Shown piece after piece: positions 27,599-39,186 of a stretch of 64,000 bases of DNA. Both the position numbers and the translations under genes were made by a program. The DNA is from Neodiprion pinetum (taxonomy: Eukaryota > Arthropoda > Insecta > Hymenoptera > Diprionidae), in assembly GCF_021155775.2 (NCBI RefSeq), contig NC_060236.1, positions 22,644,238 to 22,708,237 of the forward strand. Reading direction: 5' to 3'. Below the pieces are notes generated by a model. The model saw nothing but the letters and a program-made list of their open reading frames with translations, was not told the DNA's origin and did no database searches. How positions within the stretch are numbered: the first letter of the stretch is position 1; every line of letters begins with the position of its first letter.

Positions 27599-30500
27599 AC
27601 TGTAACAGTATACATATATTATATTATACAGTGAATAGCCCGTGGTTAGGATCGACGAGCCGGCAACCGCAGAGCGTGGGAGCGTTATAGATAGTTACAT
27701 CACAGTCGTGCATTCCAGTGCTAACTCTCTCACTTATCCTCTGTACACTTAGGTATGTTGGAATAGACCCATTGCTTATCGCTATGTCGGATTCGAGCTC
27801 CTTGATAAACCCCGCTCTTTGTCAAAGTAGATGTTACCGTCTTAACGTGGAAGTATGAATGTGCACATCCATGACACGTATTTCAATGCGTAAGAATACA
27901 TGTTGCGGATTGCAGGTGCCGCGTGAACGAGATCTGAGCTTTACAGATCTCTCCTTATCGCCGAAGTTCTATCCTGCAATATAATTAACAGTTGATCTTG
28001 ACGAGTACCTTTCAACACGACATGTTTGCCTCGGTATCAATATACCTGTTCGTGTTTGTGCGTCCGTTTACGATAATTAGCGTAAAAAATTAATGTACGT
28101 ACGTACGTGTGATATATTGAATTTACTTAATTTCGTTACTGTACGCTTATCGTGGACAGATAAAGTTGTCGTCGGAATTTTACCCGTTATCGTCGCGTAC
28201 GAATTACGACTACATTACATTTACGATTACATTTATGGAGGTAAAGCAAATTGTAATGGATGTATACCTATTGTTATCGTAGTAACTCGCTCAGCCATGC
28301 TCTCGCGTCGACAATTTACGTGACACTTAACGCGGGCACGCGTTAAAGTAGTTGAGTAGTGGTCGCGACTCGATTAAATTACGTATATTGAATTGCAACT
28401 CTCGCGTTCGTATATAATCGTACTGTACACGCGGTTCTCAGTTGGTACTGATGTCGACACGTGCACATCTGCACCGTGTATAGTTACATACACGAACTTC
28501 GACTTTCCTAAACGATCGCATGCAACAATTATTTAAACATAGACCGCTATATCGTGTACTTTTCTGTCAGATTCATTTATTTTTACATACTTTTTCCACT
28601 ACATCAGGCGACACTCGCAGACAACCGTCGGAAATCGTGATGTTACTGCGATGCGCGAAATGCGAAGCCTCTCCAGTACCACGCGTCGCGTGCCGAGTGG
28701 AAATTTTACAATCCTGATATGCCTTGTCATTCTAGGTTAAATTGTTTGACGACGAATTCGGGAAGCTGGAATCGGTATAAAGATGTATAAATACACAAAA
28801 CAAAGCACAATGTCTATAAGCCCCCAAATCTTCATAGCCCCCTCTTTCCCCCTTATACCCGTATTGCAGCGTATTAATTCTTATATCATGCTACGTATTA
28901 TCGTAAATTGGGGGCGTAATTATCGCGTCACGCTTCAGCCTCACCGTCATCAGAAGCTCGAAATATGTATAAGTATAGTTTTCTGAGGGTCAAACGAATT
29001 ATCTGTCCGATCGAGGAAATTATTTGAAAGATTATTTGACGGAGTTTGAGTATGCGTAGAAAGATTATGGCGCTCGTTTTTTTTTCCGTCTAATTCAGCT
29101 CATTCCGTAAACACTGAAATGTGGCTAGAGTAACCTTGTCGAATTCTACCTGCAGATACACTACCATACATGACGTTTTAAAGCAGGTAGTAATGACTTG
29201 CAGTTCTTTCGTGATTGGCGAATGACAACACTGGCGGGTAATTGTTCCGTAACGACGGTCGGCACAGTTTCTCAAACTGTACTTCATCCTTACTAACAGT
29301 ACAATAGTTACTAAATGGCACGAGTGAACGTATGTATTACGTATGTGTGCGCATAAATATAGTCGCGTGTATGTGGAATTTTGGCCTTGACAGGTTAGGT
29401 TAAACAGAGATTCAGTTAATGTATCTCTCTCCTCGTTTTCGGATCGTTTCGCGTGTGCCAACAGTTATTTATCAGCGCTAATGCACGCTAGCCGATATAT
29501 TGAACGACAGTGACTACTCTGCTTCAGAATTAGTCTGGTCGCTTTGCCTCTACAATATTTCGTTATCGACCGTATGTCCTGATACATTCTTGAATTCAAT
29601 TACTCCCCGTGTCCGCGTACTTTGCTCGTTTGAACGATGCCTCCACATCTGCAAACAATGGTCAAACGAGTGGCCTTGGCAGCTGAGAGCTATCGGTTCA
29701 GTCTTGACTAGTTTTTGATTAATTAACTCTGGTGAGTGGCGATCATTGAAGGGTTAATCAAGTGTCCTTGTTTCATATTTTAGTTACTTTCTGCCTACAT
29801 CCACCGAAAGGCATCGTAAGTCGTTGTGGATTTAAGGAAGAATATTCTGCCAACGGGAAAACTTGTAGGTCACATTGTATCTCGAGACGAATTAAAAGAC
29901 AAACGAGGAATGACTTGAAATTGTTTTACCACTGTCTGAGGAGATCGATATATTTCAATTGGAAAGCTGGTTGGTATTATTGCTTTGTTAACAAGCTTTG
30001 ATTAAGTATTATTGTAATGTTGATTCTTCACCCAAGTTGGAACATTGTACAAAGAATCTAGTAACTCGCTTCACATATCAATTATCAAAGACACGATTGG
30101 GACCCTTCTGTTTAGTTGAGCTTATCCAGTTCGCCTTTGTGTAGTAGCAATTACTCAAAATGAATGCAAGTCATCTTTGCTTGAACAATGTACCTGCCGC
30201 GTACTTTTTGTCGCATACCCGGTCGTTTAAAACCTGCTTACTCATCTCGGCGAATCCGGGTAATACTTGAAACTATTTTTCTCAGCCTGGCACAAGCATG
30301 GTACATCTAATTTTATTTAGATAACATTGTGTGTGCTTGTAAATTTTTCATTGCTCGCGGAAATTGCATCTTTTTGCTTTGCTCGGATTTTGAATAAAAT
30401 TATTTATTATTTTGCTACAGAATTTCTACGCCTTCAAGACTTTTTCCAATAAATCTAAGGCACTCTAGCAAACACCAGATTTCAATGAACAAAAGAAGCA

Positions 30501-31045
30501 CTTCTGTGATTGCCGAGAATCTGAGCAAACAAGTAATGAAACGTTTGAGATAACACTCGTTGTTATAAATATACTTGTCGTCACACTGATTCTATTAGAG
30601 CTCTGAAACTTCCAGGAACAACAATCGTGATAGTCAAGCTGAGAAACTTCAAATAAATTTTGTTTTCAAACTTATTATTTAAACAATACAGTTGATGTAA
30701 AGTAAAGCAGTTGTATAAATTCTGTAAACTTTGGGTGCTTGACGGAAATAGTTATCAACGAGCTGAAGAAGCATCCTTGTTTACTGAGACGTAACAAAGT
30801 GGTTCAATAAGTTTCATGCAATAACTATAAAGTGTTTCATTTTTTATAATGAAGCTTAATCAATGAACATACGATAAATGAACAATCTGATAATAGAGAT
30901 CAATATAGTTGAAATTAAGTTTCTTTTGTGCGACAATAATTTTACTGGTAAATTATTTTTGTCCCATTATCCACGCATGTATAATATCTTCGACGTGTTA
31001 TACTTGTGGTAATTTGTCTACACAAACACTGAATGGGAATGCTAC
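21081..31045. other. ~10-kb region between two divergent ABCC genes
   Basis: The two ABCC genes are transcribed away from each other from this interval, so it should hold both promoters and noncoding leader exons. An acceptor-like TTTCACAG ends at 21081 just upstream of the copy 1 start exon, and CTACAG ends near 31046 before the copy 2 start exon, which suggests leader exons inside the interval. I found no protein-coding exon with family similarity. A (TA)n tract lies at about 27570-27598. A tRNA-like box-A string near 27190-27215 has no matching T-arm. Open frames up to about 120 codons are compositionally ordinary. Confidence 0.5.
27569..27598. repeat. TA dinucleotide microsatellite
   Basis: An uninterrupted TA run of about 30 bases follows a GTATG stretch in the interval between the two ABCC genes. 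No gene is affected. Confidence 0.8.
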
Positions 31046-31054
31046 AGTTGAGAT

Positions 31055-34000
31055 ATGGATGCAAGTAAAACAAGGAGCACACCTAATCCTCGAAAAAAGG
31101 CGAATATTGTTTCTGTACTAACATGGTGGTGAGTTATATCTGATTTTTTCAATTTCTTTACACCTGAAACAAACCCAATATTGAATCCATGCTGATCAGT
31201 CACAGCTGTAAGATTGTTCTGTTAGCCGTTTTAATAGCCACGTGTAGTTCTTGTTTGTATATAGCTTTCATGTAATATCCTAGAGGTGTGCAGAATTGGG
31301 CAATAGAATTTCGAGACACACTTGAGTTAGGAATCATTTTTTTTGTTAGCTGTGGAAGTTTCGTCAGCTTTTCATTAGGAATCTTCAAATTGTGGGTAAA
31401 CTCTGTCTGAATTTTTTTCTCTTTTTTTATCCTCTATACTCTAGGTGGACGATAGAATTGTTCAAGAAAGGGTACAGAAAGATTTTGATTGCCGATGACT
31501 TACACGATCCTCTATCAGAGGATAGGTCAACGGCTTTGGGCGACAGACTAGAGAAGTAAGTGTGTCAATCCTTTCACAGATGGTTAGTACTGAGAGTCAC
31601 AGACTGTTTACTTGTGCAGTTTAAATTGGAAGATTTCACATTTCGTTTTTACTAATAAATTGTCTGCCCCATTTTCTCAGGCAATGGAACTACGAATTGG
31701 AGACTGCCAGGAAATGGGGGCGGCAGCCAAGCCTTCTCAAAACGATTTTCCTGACTTTTCGCTGGGAGTATTTTTTGCTCGGTTTGATGCAAGTTTTGAA
31801 CGAATTTGTCATACGGTGAGGAGTTGAAGAACAAATTACCTGCTCATTGTTTGTCTGGATACCAGATACCTATGGCAGCCACAAGTTCTTATCTGTATTG
31901 AAATATGACTTCTCTTGTCAACAGACTGGGCACACCAATATTGCTGGGAGGTTTGCTCAGCTACTTTAAGAAAGACTCGAATGTCATGCTTGAAGAAGCG
32001 CTCTACTATGCAGGCGGTATTGCTTTAGCATCGGCGGTCAACGTCATCACTTTGAATCAAGCCATATTTGGTGCTTTTCACATTGGTGGCAGAATCAGAG
32101 TAGCTGTATGCTCTCTTGTGTACCGAAAGGTAGGTTATTTTCTCATGTAATTGAAAGGTGGTGAACGCATTGACAAATCACCAGTAAATATAACCCAGAA
32201 TTTTGTTCCAGGCATTGAATCTCAGCATGACAGCCCTTGGAGAAACAGCACCTGGCAAAGTCGTAAATTTGGTCGCCAATGACGTCAACCGATTCGATGT
32301 AGTTTCTGTTTTCTTGCATTATTTGTGGTCCGCCCCTATCTCTACACTGATAATTACCTACTTTTTGTACAACAAAGCTGGATGGGCAGGGATCATTGGT
32401 ATAGCTGCGGTTTTCATCGTTGTTCCTTTACAATGTGAGTTGAAGCGCTTATTTTTTTCATTCCCATCCCAAAATGATGCCCATGCCTAATTGATGATTG
32501 TTACCAGCATACTTGGGAAAACTCTCTTCAAAATACAGGCTTCAAACAGCGCTGAAAACGGACGAAAGAGTTCAGCTGATGGATGAGATCGTATCTGGGG
32601 TTCAGGTGATAAAAATGTATGCCTGGGAAAAGCCGTTTTGCGCATTAATAGAATTGGCCAGAAAGCTTGAATTGCGAGTTGTCACCAAAACTTCATATCT
32701 TCGTGGAATCTACATGTCGTTCAATCTTTTCACCACGAGAATGGCATTGTGGGGCACCATGATTGCAATGGTCTTTTTTGACCAAGAGCTAACCGCAGAC
32801 ACAATTTTCGTTATTTCCGCTTATTTCAACATCTTGGCCCAGACAATGTCCAGCATGTTTGTCCGAGGTGTCGCTGAGACAGCCGAATGTATGGTAGCCG
32901 TGCGACGACTTCAGTACTTCCTCATGTATGACGAGTTTCAAAAAGTTATCGGGCACACCAAATATTCTTCTGAAAATAATATCATTCGTGGATCTATGCA
33001 GAGCGTTAATCAGGCTCCAAAATCCGATCTTCCGTACATTGACGATGAATTGACCGATAAAAGTGCAGTTCCTGACGATTATTCTAGAGAAAAAGCAAAC
33101 GGAGTGGCAATACTTGCCAGCGACGTGCTGAAGGATACCGTCGATCTTGTCAATGGTTAGTGATTGTTTACCATGCAAGTATATTGTTTTAAATGTTGAT
33201 AGTTTTATTAACAAAACATGTACCTTGCCAACTCACATCCGCATTTGTATTCGTGTTTGTTTTTATTTCATACCTATGCAAGATGGGTTCTGAACTCTAC
33301 ATGTCAGGTTTGATTGCACAGAAAAATCTAAAAGCGTGATGGACAACAAGATAGCATTGAACAAGGAGCAGTGGGCAATAAAGTTGACCAACGTTACCGC
33401 AAAGTGGGAACCCTATAGTCCTGAGAACACGTTGGACAGCGTCAACCTGCAGTTTGACAAAGGGAAACTGTACGCTGTGATCGGAATGGTGGGAGCTGGG
33501 AAAAGTTCGCTACTATCAGTGTTACTGGGTGAGTTACCTCTCTCAGAGACCAAGGAGTTCAGTGACGTCATAGTGAAAGGTAGCCTGAGCTACGCAGGGC
33601 AAGATGCCTGGGTATTTGGTGCTACCGTTCGTCAAAATATCATCTTTGGTCAGCCGTACGAACGTCAGCGTTATCACAGAGTGACAAAAGCCTGCGCCCT
33701 TCTCAGCGATTTCGAACAGTTTTCTCAGGGTGATTTAACCATCGTCGGAGACCGTGGTAGTTCTCTTTCGGGCGGGCAACGCGCAAGAATCAACTTGGCC
33801 AGAGCAGTCTACAGGCAGGCTGATATTTACCTCCTCGACGATCCACTGAGCGCGGTATACCCACTGCTTCCATTAATATTCGTGTGCTTTTATGTCGAAT
33901 CAAATTTGACGATTTATTTTATCCTTATTAATTCCGAATTTCAGGTAGACGCGCACGTGGGTAAGCATCTTTTCGAGGAGTGTATTCAACGCTACCTCGC

Positions 34001-37000
34001 AGGTAAGACAAGGATACTTGTAACGCACCAGCTGCAGTACTTACAGGGGGTTGATGCTATCATCTTGTTGAATCAGGGAAGAGCAGAAATATTTTCTAAC
34101 TATCACGAATTATTGGCATCATATCCCGACTACGAAGCACTTGTCGGTACCATGGGTGAGGGGGATGGAACTGCCAGCGAACGAGGCTTACCTAGTGAAA
34201 AGGGTATGCGTCGTCAGTATTCTAGCACGAGTCATCGAGTAAGTTCAATTATTTCTCGTTTGGTTGGAAAAATATAAAAATTAAGCAGTAATAGAGGTTC
34301 ATGTCCTAGACTCAACTTAAGCTCGTTGATCCTAAAAATTTAGAGTCAAACACCTGATGCCAGCGGCAGCATTGACACAGATATGGAAGATGAGGAGGAA
34401 GACAGCGAAGGCCTAGATACGGTAGAGGGGACCTCTCGTGGCACCATTCAAGGCTCCGTTTTTCTTAAATACTTTCAAGCTGGTGGTAGTTTGTTCATCG
34501 CCTTCATTGTCGCGGTGCTGTTTATCGCCGCTCAAGTTGCAGCCAGTCTTAATGACAAGTTCGTTTCCTACTGGTGAGTCATAAATTTGCCACCATGATT
34601 GGTTCCTAATAATTTCTTTAATCCGCTTGGCAATTTGGTAATGTATGCAGTTGTGCACAAAAATAATTTCCAGATAGAAAGTTACCAAGTATGTCTGTAC
34701 ATGGTCATTTTTCTATAGGGTCGATAAGGAAGAATCTCGTAGAATGATTTCACTCTCTTCTCATGAAAGCCTCGACATAAACGATACCGGCGAAGGAACA
34801 AACACTACGAATTTACTTCAGCTGTCTAGAGACACGCAGATCTTGTTATCGACGGAAACGTATATGTACATATATACGGGGATATTGGTTGCCTTGTTTG
34901 TAGCCGCAATCGGCAGGTCTATGCTTTTCTACAAGTTGTGCATGTGGAGCAGTCAATCTCTCCATGATCGAATGTTTGGGAGCTTGATAAGAACGAGTAT
35001 GCGGTTCTTTGACACAAATCCCAGTGGCCGGATCCTGAATCGCTTCTCAAAGGATATGGGAGCTATAGACGAGTTACTGCCCAAAGCACTTCTGGATGCT
35101 GGTCAGGTCATAATGTTGATGATTGGTTCGCTGATTGTTGCTTCTACCGTTAACGCCATGTTCCTTATTCCGGTGGTTATCATGGGTGCTATTTTCGCCT
35201 GGATACGCAAGATCTACTTAAGAACCAGTAAAAACGTGAAACGACTGGAAGGAATCAGTAAGTAATCAATCGTCGGACCTGAGTTTGCTCGCAGTTTTAT
35301 CCCACAATGCTTACACTCTTGTTATTTTCAGCACGATCCCCAGTATTCACTCATCTGAATGCAACCCTTAATGGCCTAAATACAATCAGGGCTTACGGGG
35401 CGCAGGACATACTTAAATACGAGTTTGACAAACATCAAGATCTGCACACCTCATCGTGGTATATGTTCATCACAACCAGCACGGCTTTCGGCTTCTCACT
35501 CGATTTCTTCTGCCTGATTTTCATAACTCTGGTTACATTCAGCTTCATACTTATCAAAGGCAGTGCGTATTCCTTATGTTAAATGTGTTATTACAGGCTA
35601 GTGATCAACCAGGAAGAGTCAGTGAACTTTAGTCAAGCAAAATTGCCGCCACCCTGTTATATAAACATTGAGGGCTAGAAAAGAAACAGGCTTAAAAACT
35701 TGTTCATCTTGCTTGCAGATTTTTCGGGGAGTCAGGTCGGTTTGGCGATAACACAGGCAATGGCGCTAACCGGAGTCATTCAGTGGGGAATGCGTCAGAG
35801 TGCAGAAGTGGCCAATCAGCTGATGTCTGTTGAGAGGGTAATTGAATACACTCAGCTGGCACCAGAGCCCAATCTGAGGGACAAGGGTATCACCAAAAAA
35901 CGTAAAGCGAAATCAATGTCCCAGCCGCCACCCCCGCCACCCCAGGATTGGCCGAGTTACGGTTGCATTCGACTCATCGATGTATATATGCGATACGTTG
36001 AGGACGAGGCCCCAGTGCTCAAAGGATTGAATCTCGTTATTCGCCCTGGTGAAAAGGTTAGCACACACTTGTCGAACTCATAATTAATGTAATTCAGTTG
36101 ATCCATGACATCACTGAAATATACTCTACTTACAACGCACGCCGCGTATGCTTTATCCTAAAGTGGAGCGGGCCAAGAGAGATAGCAACTGTTAGGGTTC
36201 AGATAGTGATGTTGCCTTTTTTTAATTCGCTGCACGCGCATTAAAATACAGGAAATTTAAGAAGTAAGTTAAATATTCAAGATTCATCAAATATATACGT
36301 ATGAGATGCACCACAATCTTTAAAGGAATAATTCAGTCGGACAACAACTAATACTTGCATTCCATATTATCTGTAACGCATTGCTACGCATGAGTTTGAT
36401 CTAAGGTGCTTTTCATTCAATGGATATGAGACAAAGATTTATATTTGCGGGTGGTTGTAGATTGCGAGTGGAGATAACTCAAGGTCACGCTAAAGCTGCA
36501 TGCTCAAAATGGGCTTTTTTGCGGTCCGGTTAGGGTATATTTTAGTGCTACACATTGACAATTTTTCGAAATCCATCTCACATTCTTATAGGTCGGTATA
36601 GTCGGGCGAACTGGAGCGGGCAAGTCCTCGTTGATTTCAGCATTATTCCGCTTGGCAAAGATCGAAGGATCCATGCAAATTGACGACATAGACACAGGGT
36701 CCATCTGCCTAGAGGATTTGCGTGCACGGATATCCATCATTCCTCAGGATCCAGTTTTGTTTTCAGGAACACTGCGGCGGAATCTTGATCCATTTGAAGA
36801 GTTTCCGGATCGACTATTGTGGGAGGCTTTAGACGAGGTTCGTTAACTTCATTTTTGCGTTTTTTCATAGTTCTTTATATTCGAAATCTTGGTCTACGCC
36901 GACATCCTGAAAATGTTTCATTCCCTTCGCACATAAACATACAGGTGGAGCTCAAGGATGCTATAACGACTGGTGCTAACGGACTTGACTCCCGGGTTTT

Positions 37001-37474
37001 GAAGGGAGGCAGCAACTACAGCGTCGGTCAGCGGCAACTGGTCTGCCTGGCTAGGGCAATACTGCGGAACAATCGAATACTTATGCTAGACGAGGCCACT
37101 GCCAATGTCGATCCTCACACCGACGCCCTCATCCAGCGTACCATAAGAACCAAGTTCGCGTCTTGCACGGTACTCACTGTCGCTCATCGCTTAAACACCA
37201 TCATGGATAGCGACAAGGTCCTTCTAATGGACCGTGGCCGAATGGCGGTGAGCTTTTGTGAAATTATCCTTGTTCTGATAAAACAAGGACCATCTCCCTC
37301 CTTCCATCACTTCTAATCATTTTGAAACACGATTTGTTTTTGTAGGAATACGACCACCCGTACTTACTTCTGCAGAACGAATATGGACACTTCAGCTCCA
37401 TGGTGAAAGAAACCGGTCGCGCGATGTACGAGCAACTAGCCAAGATTGCCGAACAGTCTTATAAAGCTAAGTAA
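31055..37474 (+). CDS. ABC transporter subfamily C (MRP4-like, l(2)03659 type), copy 2
   Basis: Fifteen coding exons: 31055-31128, 31445-31555, 31681-31815, 31925-32129, 32212-32434, 32508-33155, 33322-33854, 33945-34238, 34344-34573, 34719-35257, 35332-35562, 35719-36056, 36592-36837, 36945-37247, 37346-37474 (TAA). They give 1412 residues. NBD1: Walker A GMVGAGKS (about residue 518), signature SLSGGQR, Walker B YLLDDP. NBD2: Walker A GRTGAGKS (about 1195), signature YSVGQRQ, Walker B LMLDEAT. Both sites look catalytically intact. The N-terminal motifs (NPRKKAN, FKKGYRKIL, DDLHDPL) and the TMD1 exon are homologous to copy 1, though the two are strongly diverged in sequence. The segment between TMD1 and NBD1 is about 92 residues against 21 in copy 1, and an acidic, serine-rich stretch follows NBD1 (34344-34440). 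Substrate unknown; export across the plasma membrane is the family role. Confidence 0.93.
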
Positions 37475-38935
37475 TTACTCTAACAATTGGTAGTGTTCAA
37501 TTTTTAATTATAGTTACGATATTACCTGGCGCAATGAGAAAAGGTATGTTTATTCATGAATGAACATACCACGAAAGTAGATAGAAATCCGGATATCCAA
37601 TGTAGGTCAAATATTCGTGCTTTGTGAAATACTGTATTTTATCAAATTTTAAATTTGGTTTACGGGTTTTCTTGACAAGATCTTAATCACCGCTTAGTTC
37701 ACGTACCTTCAAACAAATGATCGCATTCATTGATCTGCAAGAATCTAGTTTAGTTTTGGTTTATTTTTTCATAGATCCATCCATATACAGCTATTGCAAA
37801 ATTTACATCTATCACTGACATCAAAAAGATGACCGAATATCCAGTTGCGGTAAAGACTCCGAAGGGGCAATAGTGATGATTATTGCATTGCAAATAGTAC
37901 CTGTACCTACAGGGTAGATAATGTGGATATCTGATTGTTAGGAGTTAATTTTTGCAAATATATTGGCCCATGCTGGCCCATTGCAATATTGTTACCAGAA
38001 CGGTTATCAGAGTGAATGATCATGTAACTATGAATCGACTGTCTTGGACAGCTGTAGATGAATGGTAGTTATGTAATAGGCAAATCTGTACATTACGTAT
38101 GCAGGTATATTTTATACTGATGGAAACTGAAAGTTTTTTTTTTTTTTAATAATTCTTGTAATATCGATTTCGGGCAGTTTAAACCATTGTGCCTTTGTTA
38201 CTTGTTAAATAATCTGTGGCTGTCATTAATTTACCCAGCTGTTTTATAGACTGCGGTACATATTTTCTTATTACAATCTTGTGTGATGTACTTCTAGTTA
38301 TTATTACCATTGTACGTGCTTTAATAGTGTATTTTTTACTCATTATATAATTACGTAATATTAGTATTCATCCAACAGTTACTGATCCCTGATTTTGTAA
38401 CTGCAGTGAAACTTCCATGTATAAGAGAAACAAACATGTCTAACGTTGTTGAATATACTTAATGAATTACGGCTCTGTGTACAGTGATCCGAACAAGTTC
38501 TCAAAGAGTGTGAACCATTAAGGCTGTAGATACACAAAAATGGATTTGTTAACTGGATCACTGTATGTACTTACAATTAGTGATTGACTACTGCCGCTGC
38601 ATAACTGTATGTATGTACATTATTACTCTTTTAAATTATACACATATATATTATATGCATAGTATGCATTACTGTATGGTACTGAACGTTGAAATAGTAA
38701 CTGGTCACATCTCCTGAAATTATATTCAGCGGATATGAACGGTTTGATTGAAACGATACAATACTCTACCGAAGTACGCATGCACTTCAGCCGGGACGCG
38801 GTAGGTGCAAACCCACCTTATCGGGTCGCACGTTCATCGTAGTATGATATTTAATAATGTTAAAGCAGTGGAACCGTTTATGAATAAGTATTTCAAATGG
38901 AATGAGGAAAATACTGGTACCTCTTCGATCGCACT
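37475..38935. other. Intergenic region between convergent genes
   Basis: ABCC copy 2 and XPG are transcribed towards each other, so this stretch should hold the 3' UTR of the first and the tail of the second. No AATAAA is obvious close to the ABCC stop at 37472-37474. The sequence is AT-rich, with a poly-T run near 38136-38147, and I recognise no coding exon. Confidence 0.5.
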
Positions 38936-38941
38936 TTTATT
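38936..38941 (-). terminator. Candidate poly(A) signal of XPG
   Basis: TTTATT on the plus strand is AATAAA on the coding strand, 246 bases past the XPG stop at 39187-39189. It is a plausible 3' end by position only. Confidence 0.4.
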
Positions 38942-39186
38942 CAATTAAATAACGAAACAAATTCATCGATACACATAGTTGTGGTGGAAAAATACAAGAC
39001 AATCATACCGTACAAAACGTTGTAAAAATAAAATCTGTACATCTTAAAAAAAACATCTACCGGCACCGCCAGTGGCGATGAAATCAAACAACTCATGTTT
39101 CATGCCACAATAAATATTACATGCAATATGTATAACTGACTTCGTCGAGGCCGAGCTTTGGGAACAAAATTATCTTACCTTTGGCT

